The position numbers and the translations under genes are program-made. Source: Actinomycetota bacterium (GTDB lineage Bacteria; Actinomycetota; Thermoleophilia; Miltoncostaeales; Miltoncostaeaceae). Taken from it: a stretch of 26,765 bases of DNA. How positions within the stretch are numbered: the first letter of the stretch is position 1; every line of letters begins with the position of its first letter. Where the stretch lies: positions 1 through 26,765 of the forward strand of contig CANJMX010000005.1 of the NCBI GenBank assembly GCA_947475125.1, read 5' to 3'. Under the pieces are notes generated by a model. It saw only the letters and a program-made list of their open reading frames with translations, did not search any database and was not told where the DNA came from. Shown piece after piece: positions 12,201 to 17,767 of the stretch.

Positions 12201-15200
12201 GGGCGCACCGGCTGGTGGTGCCATCGCGCCGTCCACGTCGAACGCCCAGAGCACCTTCACCTTCACGGGCGCCACAACCAGCACCTTCCAGTGCCGTCTC
12301 GACTCCGTCACCTGGGCGGCATGCACGAGCCCATTCACCACACCGGTGCTGCCCGATGGCTCGCATACCCTCGAAGTTCGCCAGGTGGATGGCGGCGGCA
12401 ACATCAGCGAACCGCCGTACCTCACCTACACGTGGACCATCCGCTCGGGCGCCCCCGCCAGCGTGGTGTTCGGCAGCGTCCCGGCAAGCCCCACGAATGC
12501 CACCACAGCGGCGCCCACCATGACCGTGAGCCCAGACGTGCCCGGCCAGTTCACCTACTCGCTTGAGTGCCGGGTGGACGGCGGCGGGTGGCAGATGCCC
12601 TGTCCGGTCACCGGCGCGCACCCCGGCCCGCTCACCATGTCATTCAGCGGCCTTGCCGAGCGCGATCACACCCTGTTGGCACGCCAGCGGCAGACCGCGG
12701 CCGACACCAGTACCACGCTCAGCGTTGAGACGAGCATCATCTGGACGGTCGACCTCACGCCACCCGACGCGCCCAGAATCGGCAGCCGCCCGGCCGACCC
12801 GACCAACCAGACGTCTGGCACGTTCGCAATCTCTGCGCCACCAGGAACGACACTCGAGTGCCACTTGGGTGGCGACGAATGGACGGCGTGCATCAGCCCG
12901 GTCCCGGTGAGCGGCCTTGCGGATGGCAGTCACACGTTCGAGACGCGTGCGGTGGACCACGCGGGCAACCGCAGTACACCGGCATCCGTCACGTGGACCG
13001 TCGACACCGTGGCACCCGCAGCGCCCTCCTTCTCGGCAGAGCCTGCGGCAGACTCGCCGTCGTCATCCGCCACGTTCGGCTTCACGCTTCCGCCAGGCGG
13101 GGCCTCAACCGTGTGTTCGCTGGACGGCGCACCGCCGGTGCCCTGCGCTGCGCCGTACACCATCTCCAGTCTCGCCGATGGCACGCACACCATTACCGTG
13201 AGCGCGGTGGATGCGGCGGGCAACGTGGGGCCCGCGACGTCATTCACCTGGAACGTCGATACCAGCGCTCCGGGATCTGCACCGGTTATCGCCAGCGGCC
13301 CGAGCGGCTCCACTCAGGATCTTGCATCGACGTTCACCTTCACGGGCACCGCCGCCCGGGAGACATACGAGTGCAACCTCGACGCATCGGGATGGCTGCC
13401 GTGCGCCACGCCGTACACCACGAGCGCCCTCGGCGAGGCACCGCACGCCCTGATGGTGCGCATCACCGACGCAGCAGGCAACGTGAGCCCGACCACAACG
13501 CGCCACTGGACCATCGACTGGACGCCACCCGCGGGCACCGCAACCATTGACAGCACGCCCAGGAATCCGTCATCAAATGCCACACCACCGTTTGCCTTCA
13601 GTGGCGCAACCGCCCCCGAGAACTACTCGTGCCGGGTTGACGGCGCCCGCTGGGGCCCCTGCACCAGTCCGTTCACCCTGGCGTCGCTCGCCGACGGAAC
13701 GCACGCCTTTGAGGTGGCACTCACTGACGAGGCCGGCAACATCGGCGGCACCACCGCGTACTCGTGGCTCGTGGACACCGTGTCTCCAACGGCGACACCG
13801 AGCATCCTCACGGGCCCGGGCGCCTTCAGCAAGGACCTGACTCCGACGCTCACATTCGGCGGTGCGGGCGTGGGCGACACCTACGCCTGCGCGATGGACG
13901 CCGGCCAGTACGGCGACTGTGAGAGCCCGTACACATCGGCGCAGCTCGCCAGCGGTTCCCACATCTTCCACGTGGCCCTGCTCGATGCCGCCGGCAACCG
14001 CGGCCCCGACGCCACGCGCACGTGGATCACCATCGCCGATCCGCCCGTGACCGTCCCGGTCATCACGTCTGGTCCCAACGGTGCCACCGGCGACGTGACA
14101 CCGAGATGGGCGTTCACTGGCGCCGGAGCCAATGAGACCTACGAGTGCCAGATGGATGGCGACCCGTTCAGCGGATGTACCAGCCCGTTCACCTCACCGC
14201 GCTTGGCGGATGGCCCGCACGTCTTCGAGGTGCGCACCGTTGATCAGGCCGGCAGCGGCGGTACAGCGCTCACCCGGAACATCACGGTGGACACCGTGCC
14301 GCCCGGTGACCCCTCGGTGTCAGGCGCGCCGTCCGGTGCCACCAGCGCCACCGCTGTGAGCGTGAACATGTCGGGCGAGCCCGGCGCCACCTTCGAGTGC
14401 AAGCTCGACTTGGGTGGCTGGGTGCCCTGCACCTCGCCCTTTACGGCAAGCGGGCTTGCAGATGCCATCCACACGCTGCAGATGCGCTCGCTCGATGCCG
14501 CGGGCAATGTCAGCAGCGTGGTCACCAGCACGTGGACCGTTGACACCACTGCGCCGGCAGCGCCGACAGTGGGCAACCGCCCGGTGAGCCCCACCAGCCA
14601 GACGAGTGCCAGCCTCGTACTCACCCCGGCCGAGCCCGGCAACACGTTTGAGTGCCAGATAGACGGCAGCCGCTGGGATCTCTGCACCAGCCCGCTCGCG
14701 CTGTCAGGCCTCGCCAACGGATCGCATGTGGTCAACGTGCGCGCACTCGATGCCGCGGGCAATACGAGCTCGCCCGTTGGGGTCACCTGGACCGTGGACA
14801 CGGTTGCCCCTGCCTCGGCGCCGGGCATCGCGGGCGTTCCCACCACCATCACCCAGAGCAGCGCTCTCTCAGCGACCCTCACGGGCGAGCCTGGCACCAC
14901 CTTCCAGTGCCGCGTCGATGGCGCGGGCTGGAGCACGTGTACCGGTCTGGTCACGCGCAGCGGGCTTGCCGATGGCACGCACGTCATCGAGGCGCGCCTG
15001 CTGGATGCCGCGGGTAATGCCGGCCCGACGTCCCGCCAGTTGTGGACCATCGACACCACCCCGCCGCCCGACCCGCCGTCGATCGGCGACATCCCGGCGG
15101 TGACGGCCAACAGCTCGCCCACGTTCACGTTCACCGGTGACGGCACCACCACATTCCAGTGCCAGGTGGATGGAGGCACCTGGGCGGTGTGCACCAGCCC

Positions 15201-17757
15201 CTTCACCACGGATCCTCTCCTTGACGGTGCACACACAATCCAGATGCGCCAGATTGATGTCGCAGGGAACATGGGGCCGGTCGCCACTACGTCGTTCACC
15301 GTTGATACCAACGCGCCGCCTGAGGTGGTCGTCACCGGGATCCCGGCCAGCCCCACGCACGCCACCTCCGCCACGCTCGCGTTCGCCATCGAGCCGGATG
15401 CAGTTCTTGAGTGCCGTGTTGATGGGGGTACCTGGCAGGACCCCTGCCCGTTCAACCCGCTCACGATCTCGGGCCTCACCCAGGGTGCGCACGAGGTTGT
15501 GGTGCGCCAGCACGACACGGCAACGCCACCCAACTACTCGTATGAGACCGCCATTCGCTGGATGGTTGACACCACGCCGCCGCTCGCCCCGGGTACGGCA
15601 CCGCGCCCGGCCAACCCCACCAACACTCCCGATGCGAGTATTGGGATCACGAGCGAGCCCAATACGGTGACCGAGTGCCGGTTCCTCGGTGGCATGTGGC
15701 AGACGTGCCCCAACCCGGTCACGTACTCCGGACTCGCCGACGGTTCGTACGTGCTTGACGTCCAAAGCACCGATACCGCGGGGAATGTCAGCGCCCTCTC
15801 CACGGTGAGGTGGTCCGTTGACACCTCGCCACCCACTGGCGCCGCCGCAATTACCTCGGGCCCGTCCAACCCGTCGTCGTCATCGGTGGCGGCATTCAAC
15901 TTCACTCTCGGTGCCGATGGTGCAGCCGCCCAGTGCTCGCTTGATGGCGCTGACTGGGCACTGTGCACATCGCCGGCCACCTACACGGGAATCACTCCGG
16001 GCAACCACGCCCTGCGCGTTCGCATTCTCGATGCCGCGGGCAATGCCGGCGCCAACATCACCAGCGCGAGCTGGGAGATGTTCGTACCACCGAACCCGCC
16101 AGCAGGGGCGCCAGGTGTTCATCTCAACGGCGGGGCCGTATATGCCACTGATCGTCAGGCGATCGCCGACATCGTCTGGGTCCCGGGGACCCGCTACATC
16201 GAGCTGTCCAACCGGGCCGACTTCGCTGGTGCGGTACGCAACCCGATCTCCACCCAGGAGGCATGGACCCTCGCGGCCGGTGGGGCGGGCACCCGCACGG
16301 TGTACTTCCGCTTCCTGGATGCCTCCGGGAGAGTCATCTCGGGCGGGTCGGCATCGATCTACCTCGACGCCGACCCACCGATGGTTGCGGGCATCACCCT
16401 CGCACTGGGCACGGGTGATTCGGTCACCGTTACGCCCGCGATCACCGATAGTGGGAGTGGCGTCGACTCGTGGCAGGCGACCGCCGACCCGGCGACCCCG
16501 GGCGCGGTGCTGTCGGCATCCCGCACCAGCACGACAGTGACTGCGCCCGACGGCGAGACTGTGTATGTACGCGGTATCGATCGCGCGGGCAACGTGTCGG
16601 CGTGGGCCAGCGCAGCAGTGCCCACGCGGGCGACGACGCCGTCCCCGGGGACAACTCCGGCCGCACCTGCGACACCGCCGCAGGCCACCATCGTGCTCAC
16701 GGGCACCACGGTGAATAGCTCTGGCGACGCCGAGGTGGGCACCACGTGCCGCAGCGCCAGTGGGCAGTGCCAGATCAGGATGGTGTTCCTGATCGATGGC
16801 GTTCCAGTGTCCACCACTGACGGTGTGGTGCCCGACGGCCAGAGCCGGTCGATCGTGTTGAAGCTGCCCGCCACTCTGCAGCGTCGACTTGCGCGAATTG
16901 GCACGATAAAGGCCACCGTTCGCAGCGAGGTCACCAGCGACGGTGAAACGAACACGGTTGATCAGATGATCACCCTGGTGGCGCCCGATGCCAAGCAGGT
17001 CGTGCAGGCACGCGCGGCCGCGCTGAAGGGCTCACATGATTCGCTGACCGTGGCCGCCCGCTGTAAGGGCTCGCTGGCCGCTCGATGCCGCGCAGATGTG
17101 GTGTTGCAACTGGTGGGGGTCGATGGCGGCCGCCACGCGGCGAACCAGGCGACGTCGGTGGGGAAGGCCCACATGGAGGGTGCCACCGGCACCCGGATGG
17201 GGGCGAAGATCGTGCTCACCACAAAGGGCAGGCGACTGCTCAAGACTCACGGCATGCTGCGCGTGCGGCCCATCATCACGGTCGCCGGGAAGGCTTTCCG
17301 GGGGCCCGTGGTGACCTTGGGCGGCATCACCGCTGCCGACTGGATCCGCAAGGTGCTCGCCGAGCTCGATCGTCACGGGCTCGCCCGCACTGACCTCAAT
17401 GCGGTGCTCGATCAGGTGCAGGCCGGCACCATGTCGCCGCAGGCCGGTGCCGATGCCATCGAGAAGGACATCCAGCCCGCGCGCGCAGACACACTCGCCC
17501 GCCTGCGTGCACTCACCCCACCGCCTGCACGCCTCGTACCCATCAATCGCGAGGTGCTGTCCGCATTTGCCGTGTCGCTGGCCGCCGACAAGGCCACCGC
17601 CGGGCACCTCCGCGCGGGCGGCCTACCGACCAACGACCCCAACTCACCGCTGCATGTGCGTGCATCGGCCATCAAGGCACAGCTCATGACCGATCTCGCT
17701 GCGGCGGCAAAGCCGTTTGCCATCACGGTGCCGCCGGCCCGAAACCTGTGGCCCTAG
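1..17757 (+). CDS. Giant repetitive glycine-rich/FN3/Ig-like surface protein (5'-truncated by window)
   Basis: The frame is open from base 1 to the TAG at 17755-17757, giving 5918 visible residues; the GTG at 271 lies inside a domain and is not the start. Domain order by visible residue: glycine-rich domains alternating with FN3 modules (1-1527), an Ig-like and an FN3 module (about 1530-1750), bacterial Ig-like repeats with two other Ig modules and a sixth glycine-rich domain (1751-3544), 21 two-cysteine repeats (3545-5364), and a C-terminal region (5365-5918). The composition (Gly, Thr, Ser, Ala, Val; hardly any Lys outside the C-terminus; paired cysteines) fits an extracellular protein, probably an adhesin or surface/matrix component; that role is inferred. 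The signal peptide would lie upstream. No LPxTG motif or terminal membrane helix is seen. The gene ends 10 bp from a convergent MFS gene. Long overlapping frames in other phases are by-products of the GC-rich repeats. Confidence 0.93.
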   Translation, partial: NTGGAGGGLVGGSGGSANYDGTTYFGGAGGSQSAGGQGGLWSNSFVGNVGTLGTGGASASGYQGGGGGGGYYGGGGGGAHNGGGGGSSYAVPGALYARLTQGSVLSTDAGPEFGFGWCTTSTDYPCRTRQGDGAAVIAAPMADARVQGFVATGQQATVLLAWTPSTITDLASYKIYWGTSTSSLTNTETVSAAGRNSWVHTGRTIGTTYSYAITAVDSAGNETPRTDVVSAAPAFTQDTRFTCTGAAQTYTVPSGISWVSTNLLGARGGENSVTARLADGGKGGRVTASIPVTAGESVQVNVGCTPTTGTGDWNGGANGGVTSGSGGGGATDIRRGGTAPANRVLVAGGGGGSGGNGSALNTGGAGGGLVGGSGGSANYDGTTYFGGAGGSQSAGGQGGLWSGSFVGNVGTLGTGGASASGYQGGGGGGGYYGGGGGGAHNGGGGGSSYAARTAANVAHVQGSSLSMGAGIGLRECYLDSAAPCRARVGDGGAVITTTIPDPKVQGFTATGWQGYVSAGWTPSPVSDVNGYRIYWGTTAGTLTHVQSVDGASTRTWVHDGVTVNQPYFYAIAAVTSTGLETPRSATVKAIPTFTSDQRFACTAAAQTYTVPLGVTLMRVIAVGARGGENSDSARLSDGGKGGRVEASLPVAAAESLQVNVGCTTTSNTGGWNGGAAGGVTPGSGGGGATDIRRGGTSFANRVLVAGGGGGAGGSSSALNTGGAGGGLVGGSGGSANYDGTTYFGGAGGSQSAGGQGGLWSNTYVGNVGTLGTGGAPASGYQGGGGGGGYYGGGGGGAHNGGGGGSSYVVPQAVDVQHTQGDGAGNGWVIISTPATVDSFVRDLTATGWQGFDVLNWAPTQVSGATGYRVYWGTAPGNEPNVVNVNGAEASSWTHGALTLGTTYYYRVAVVTADGLESPQSVEVQATPAFTVENRFSCTGAAQTYTVPANTTWLSAELLGARGGENSDPARLSEGGKGGRVKANIPVAAGETLQVNAGCTSTSATGGWNGGAAGGATPGSGGGGATDVRRGGTALVNRVLVAGGGAGGGGNTSALNSGGAGGGLVGGTGGSASYDGVTYIGGRGGSQVAGGLGGVWNTQFVGNPGTSGIGGASTSGYQGGGGGGGYYGGGGGGAHNGGGGGSSYVSPLAAGATHSQGDASSTGNGVGVGECSVAAPPCRRIVGDGGAILTVPGSPVPMGVVAQPASNQVTIAWQASLGTGLDSYVIYRATAGGGWTAIGTVPAGSTEYRDTTAVNGTTYSYVVAAVLIVNGAPVESPRSASLQATPQAPVVPTPVPTGTCAAQTYVVPAGVSWLSVDALGARGGENSNVGRVAAAGKGGRVKATIPVTPGESLQLNVGCTSTSTAAGWNGGAAGGTNPGSGGGGATDVRRGGTALVNRVVVAGGGGGGGGALNTGGAGGGLVGGTGGSASYDGVTYIGGRGGSQAAGGLGGVWSTSTIGSPGTSGTGGASTAGYQGSGGGGGYYGGGGGGANNGGGGGSSWVTPAAVSVSSVQGDPTSTGDGSIALSYITDTTAPAATTVQTGVTPGTYRAGAIIPIYVSFSEPVAVTGTPTLTMNLGTRTLALPYVSGSGTANLVFSYTVALGDLTPALETTGTSALSLAGGTIKDMVGNVASITTPVPGGSGSLSANTILVIDAVVPAVPTGVAAGSGGASAPLITWAANNDADIAGYRVFGGTINPPTTQLTTLPADTLSFTFDAALRGVPYYFTVVAVDVAGNVSGASSVVTYTRPNTLIDITDFGAATTLTGATSIPFTFAVSDVVTGLTASDFTVSGTATGWSVQSVTGSGGGPYTVTVGGTSTSAGSVILTLAQNAVLDSSNTPFPGAAVAAPTVMVDRTPPTAVWTSPASPTAATAPMFTLTLSKSVSGIVVGDFSNAGTATGCTFSPSAASGTSVVVTVTGCPEGTLAPVLAAGGVTDAAGNVGPTSPATATAITIDRTGPSATWGTAPASPTNASSLTFPITFGESVLGIAPGDFVNQGTANGCVFAPSASSGTSVNLVVTGCSEGTVTPRLLAATVIDGAGNTGPVADRDATTVTIDLTPTTASWTPPASPTNSASQAFTVTFADAVTGIDASDFINTGTAIGCTFGVSAASGTSVIVTVSNCSEGTATPQIASGAVADAAGNASPATAQASAAVTIDRTAPSVSAITPVSATTTATSFTYSVIFNKSVTDMGANDFSFTGTSTGWSVTGVSGSGSGPYTVTASGGATPPDGTIIAALAGGAVTDIAGNSGPVMPSIASTVTATYTLTNMGRPVVSGTPSTGSVMTTTDGTWNGATPINYTYQWETSADGITWANGTGAGATSASYTVDASETGRLVRSKVTATNTRGAITVASKALIGNPATTPTLLAFKADQATTNASSTTFTLMFQSVPTGLTAAKFTVGGTASGWSMQSLSGSGAGPYTITVSGASTTAGTVVLSLNPGAVIVDGAAYPSALTAAATSTVIDRSAPNVASFTPTATTFSTTSTTYSLTFDEPVTGLGASDFSVGGTSTGWTVSGVSGSGAGPYTVTVSHSGTPADGTVTLGLNSATVTDLAGNTGPAVASSAQTITGQFTLVNTALPLVTSAIVAGTPVPTDGGTWVGAPTITYTYDWQVSSDMTSWSAASGSGQTTPTYTPVAGDVTKYVRVRVTATNGRGSLTAMSRPMQTQVIAPSNPNAPTPFVVPAGVTQMPFDVRGASGSAATSTSANAGTGGLGGRVTGVLSVTPGETLQVYAARAGSPATTNGPLNAVGGWNGGGGVTPGAAGDFGGGGGGASDIRVDGGAALTGASGSDPRLVAAGGGGGGGYGSPGGPGGLTTAAPGGPGASGNGGGGTPSAGGAAGGGAATAGTFGTGGNGVGHTQGGGGGGAGWFGGGGGYLGAGGGGSSYASASRASSVQHAAGVNSGDGAINISYVRGTNVLALTPSSTTVNGTSLTYALTFDGNVSGLTASSFSLGGTATGWSVQSVTGLGANYTVTVASGAGTVTDGTLRLRLKGSSATDAFSGPAPGAAFDAASVTIDRTAPAVASVTPVGATTTNASSVAYTVTFSEPVSGFDASDVTSTGTATGWTVASVVAAGGNAYTVTFDGSSGTDGTIVPRIAANGAADVAGNTGPPTAFAGDTVTVDRVTPTVQSFTATTPTRASSIAYTLTFSEPVNGLTAADFTVGGSSAGWTVSNVSASSGTTFTVQVAKTGPADGTVVPTLGVATVTDMAGNTGPATGATGTIVTVDRTAPVVSAFSAATPTRGSPIAYTLTFSEPVSGLAANDVSIGGTSSGWTVASITGSGATYSVNLANSSPSDGTVTLTLASGAVSDPAGNTAPGTATPANTVTFDGTPPTAAWTPPATPTNSAAPVFTLNFGEPVSDIAAGDFINQGTAIGCTFTPSASSGTSITVSASGCSEGTVIARLAADAVTDGAGNTGPAVAQDAPNITIDRTAPGVSAFVSSSATPTNSGTATFRVTFDSPVTGLIASAFTPTGTSTGWTVDSVSGSGAGPYAVTVSAGSPTSGTLGLNLASRTALDTASNAGPSATANATGTITIDVTPPGSPSFTSGPSGPTNVATATFAFTGAVAGDHYECQVDAVGVWAPCVSPKAFASLADGPHALGVRLVDAVGNPGTPVVQNYVVDTAPPVSAVTISTGPAASSSVSSASVSFTFIGAGTGEAYSCRIDGGVWAACDTASDPGAQAYTGLQDGSHTFEVATTDDAGNRGPVTRRTWTIDTVAPTNSPSITSGPATPGNDDTPAFAFGGAATGETYVCAINSGAFVPCTSPFTASTLTDSTYTFNVALVDAAGNQGPVATTTFVVDTTPPSTTPSISSSPSDPSNNPTPSITFTGVGAGEAYQCQVASGTWSACTSPRGIGPLADGSVAFRVRLIDTAGNAGSAASATWTVDTVAPAVSTLGRTPSAALVRSTSASFTIAGAEAGGTFQCSLDGVAWATCTSPQAPSSLADGSHAMRVRQVDAAGNLGAIATSTWVVDTTPPSAAPTITAGPSGGVNVATASFSFTGAGTGDTYQCDVDGGGFAPCTSPDALTGITEGAHTWSVRLVDAAGNPGPAAVRSWTVYLTPPGAPAGGAIAPSTSNAQSTFTFTGATTSTFQCRLDSVTWAACTSPFTTPVLPDGSHTLEVRQVDGGGNISEPPYLTYTWTIRSGAPASVVFGSVPASPTNATTAAPTMTVSPDVPGQFTYSLECRVDGGGWQMPCPVTGAHPGPLTMSFSGLAERDHTLLARQRQTAADTSTTLSVETSIIWTVDLTPPDAPRIGSRPADPTNQTSGTFAISAPPGTTLECHLGGDEWTACISPVPVSGLADGSHTFETRAVDHAGNRSTPASVTWTVDTVAPAAPSFSAEPAADSPSSSATFGFTLPPGGASTVCSLDGAPPVPCAAPYTISSLADGTHTITVSAVDAAGNVGPATSFTWNVDTSAPGSAPVIASGPSGSTQDLASTFTFTGTAARETYECNLDASGWLPCATPYTTSALGEAPHALMVRITDAAGNVSPTTTRHWTIDWTPPAGTATIDSTPRNPSSNATPPFAFSGATAPENYSCRVDGARWGPCTSPFTLASLADGTHAFEVALTDEAGNIGGTTAYSWLVDTVSPTATPSILTGPGAFSKDLTPTLTFGGAGVGDTYACAMDAGQYGDCESPYTSAQLASGSHIFHVALLDAAGNRGPDATRTWITIADPPVTVPVITSGPNGATGDVTPRWAFTGAGANETYECQMDGDPFSGCTSPFTSPRLADGPHVFEVRTVDQAGSGGTALTRNITVDTVPPGDPSVSGAPSGATSATAVSVNMSGEPGATFECKLDLGGWVPCTSPFTASGLADAIHTLQMRSLDAAGNVSSVVTSTWTVDTTAPAAPTVGNRPVSPTSQTSASLVLTPAEPGNTFECQIDGSRWDLCTSPLALSGLANGSHVVNVRALDAAGNTSSPVGVTWTVDTVAPASAPGIAGVPTTITQSSALSATLTGEPGTTFQCRVDGAGWSTCTGLVTRSGLADGTHVIEARLLDAAGNAGPTSRQLWTIDTTPPPDPPSIGDIPAVTANSSPTFTFTGDGTTTFQCQVDGGTWAVCTSPFTTDPLLDGAHTIQMRQIDVAGNMGPVATTSFTVDTNAPPEVVVTGIPASPTHATSATLAFAIEPDAVLECRVDGGTWQDPCPFNPLTISGLTQGAHEVVVRQHDTATPPNYSYETAIRWMVDTTPPLAPGTAPRPANPTNTPDASIGITSEPNTVTECRFLGGMWQTCPNPVTYSGLADGSYVLDVQSTDTAGNVSALSTVRWSVDTSPPTGAAAITSGPSNPSSSSVAAFNFTLGADGAAAQCSLDGADWALCTSPATYTGITPGNHALRVRILDAAGNAGANITSASWEMFVPPNPPAGAPGVHLNGGAVYATDRQAIADIVWVPGTRYIELSNRADFAGAVRNPISTQEAWTLAAGGAGTRTVYFRFLDASGRVISGGSASIYLDADPPMVAGITLALGTGDSVTVTPAITDSGSGVDSWQATADPATPGAVLSASRTSTTVTAPDGETVYVRGIDRAGNVSAWASAAVPTRATTPSPGTTPAAPATPPQATIVLTGTTVNSSGDAEVGTTCRSASGQCQIRMVFLIDGVPVSTTDGVVPDGQSRSIVLKLPATLQRRLARIGTIKATVRSEVTSDGETNTVDQMITLVAPDAKQVVQARAAALKGSHDSLTVAARCKGSLAARCRADVVLQLVGVDGGRHAANQATSVGKAHMEGATGTRMGAKIVLTTKGRRLLKTHGMLRVRPIITVAGKAFRGPVVTLGGITAADWIRKVLAELDRHGLARTDLNAVLDQVQAGTMSPQAGADAIEKDIQPARADTLARLRALTPPPARLVPINREVLSAFAVSLAADKATAGHLRAGGLPTNDPNSPLHVRASAIKAQLMTDLAAAAKPFAITVPPARNLWP
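1081..1347 (+). repeat. Glycine cassette copy 2 (subtype A)
   Basis: Second copy of the 267-bp cassette, exactly 1080 bp downstream of copy 1. It is identical to copy 1 over the first 125 bases and has five mismatches in total. At codons 42-43 it reads SG where copies 1 and 3 read SN. Confidence 0.9.
2155..2421 (+). repeat. Glycine cassette copy 3 (subtype A)
   Basis: Third copy, 1074 bp after copy 2. It is identical to copy 1 over its first 129 bases, then shows about ten differences in the remainder, several of them synonymous GGT/GGC changes. The sharp switch from perfect identity to divergence looks like a gene-conversion boundary. Confidence 0.9.
3163..3429 (+). repeat. Glycine cassette copy 4 (subtype B)
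   Basis: Same 267-bp length and same motif layout as copies 1-3 but a different sequence subtype: it encodes SYDGVTYIGGRGGSQ where subtype A has NYDGTTYFGGAGGSQ. It is closest to copy 5 at 4234-4500. Confidence 0.85.
4234..4500 (+). repeat. Glycine cassette copy 5 (subtype B)
   Basis: Second subtype-B cassette, again 267 bp, sharing long identical runs with copy 4 (for example around 4248-4314). It ends in SSW rather than SSY and reads GANNGGGGG where the others read GAHNGGGGG. Confidence 0.85.
4582..5250 (+). other. Ig-like module followed by FN3 module within the giant protein
   Basis: About 4588-4960 encodes a bacterial Ig-like module that opens with TDTTAPAA, contains IYVSFSEPVAVTGTPTLTM and ends with a GGTIKDMVGN segment, typical of 'adventitious' Ig-like repeats in large surface proteins. 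About 4970-5250 encodes an FN3-like module with ADIAGYRVFGG, PYYFTVVAVD and AGNVSGASS. These modules mark the switch from the glycine-rich to the Ig-repeat half of the protein. Confidence 0.7.
6796..8020 (+). other. Two third-type Ig-like modules flanking repeats 6-7
   Basis: Modules at about 6796-7080 and 7726-8020 share a layout unlike their neighbours: TYTYDWQ/NYTYQWE, a TSWSAASGSGQT-like turn, YTP/YTV, then VRVRVTATNGRGS/VRSKVTATNTRGA. This is the 'YQW...S.Y.......G..VR..VTATN' pattern of Ig-like repeats common in actinobacterial surface proteins. Their placement on both sides of Ig repeats 6-7 suggests a duplicated block. Confidence 0.65.
8041..8742 (+). other. Isolated sixth glycine-rich domain
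   Basis: It has the same order of motifs as the N-terminal glycine-rich domains: FVVPAGVTQM, a GGLGGRV segment, GETLQVYA, GGWNGGG, GGGGGASDIRVDGG, LVAAGGGGGGG and a closing GGGGSSYA. The sequence is well diverged, lacks the near-identical 267-bp cassette and lacks the cysteines of the N-terminal set (NVGCT is replaced by VYAAR). It sits about 3.5 kb from its relatives, in the middle of the Ig-repeat array. Confidence 0.8.
10633..16092 (+). repeat. Twenty-one tandem ~86-residue two-cysteine Ig-like repeats
   Basis: Each unit starts after a VDTxPP boundary, has a strand FTFTG, then TFxC, a second cysteine about 9-11 residues later within (W/F)xxCTSP, a LADGSHxFxVR strand, DAAGN and TWTVDTTPP. 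Unit boundaries fall every 252-310 bp (average 260). The two cysteines are kept in all 21 units, pointing to one disulfide per repeat outside the cytoplasm. The repeats resemble Ig-like surface repeats of Thermoleophilia proteins. Units 8 (about 12458-12767) and 19 (15319-15582) are a longer variant with a DPCP-like second cysteine and RQxxTA in place of DAAGN. Unit 2 has an inserted segment after its second cysteine. Confidence 0.85.
16093..17757 (+). other. C-terminal region of giant protein: Ig-like segment, two cysteine-pair modules, helical tail
   Basis: About 16093-16620 encodes a diverged Ig/FN3-like segment (YIELSNRADF, VYFRFLDASGRV, ETVYVRGIDRAGNVS). A Pro/Thr-rich linker follows at about 16621-16680. 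Two related modules come next: 16681-16980 with TTCRSASGQCQI and 17010-17330 with AARCKGSLAARCRA. Each has a close cysteine pair and then an (S/K)IVL...RRL strand-helix pattern. The last ~140 residues (from 17335) look helical (ADWIRKVLAELDRHGL, AGADAIEKDI) and end ARNLWP. No LPxTG, no terminal hydrophobic helix and no recognised secretion-system C-terminal domain are visible, so how the protein is held at the surface is unknown. Confidence 0.7.
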
Positions 17758-17767
17758 GCCGGCTGCG

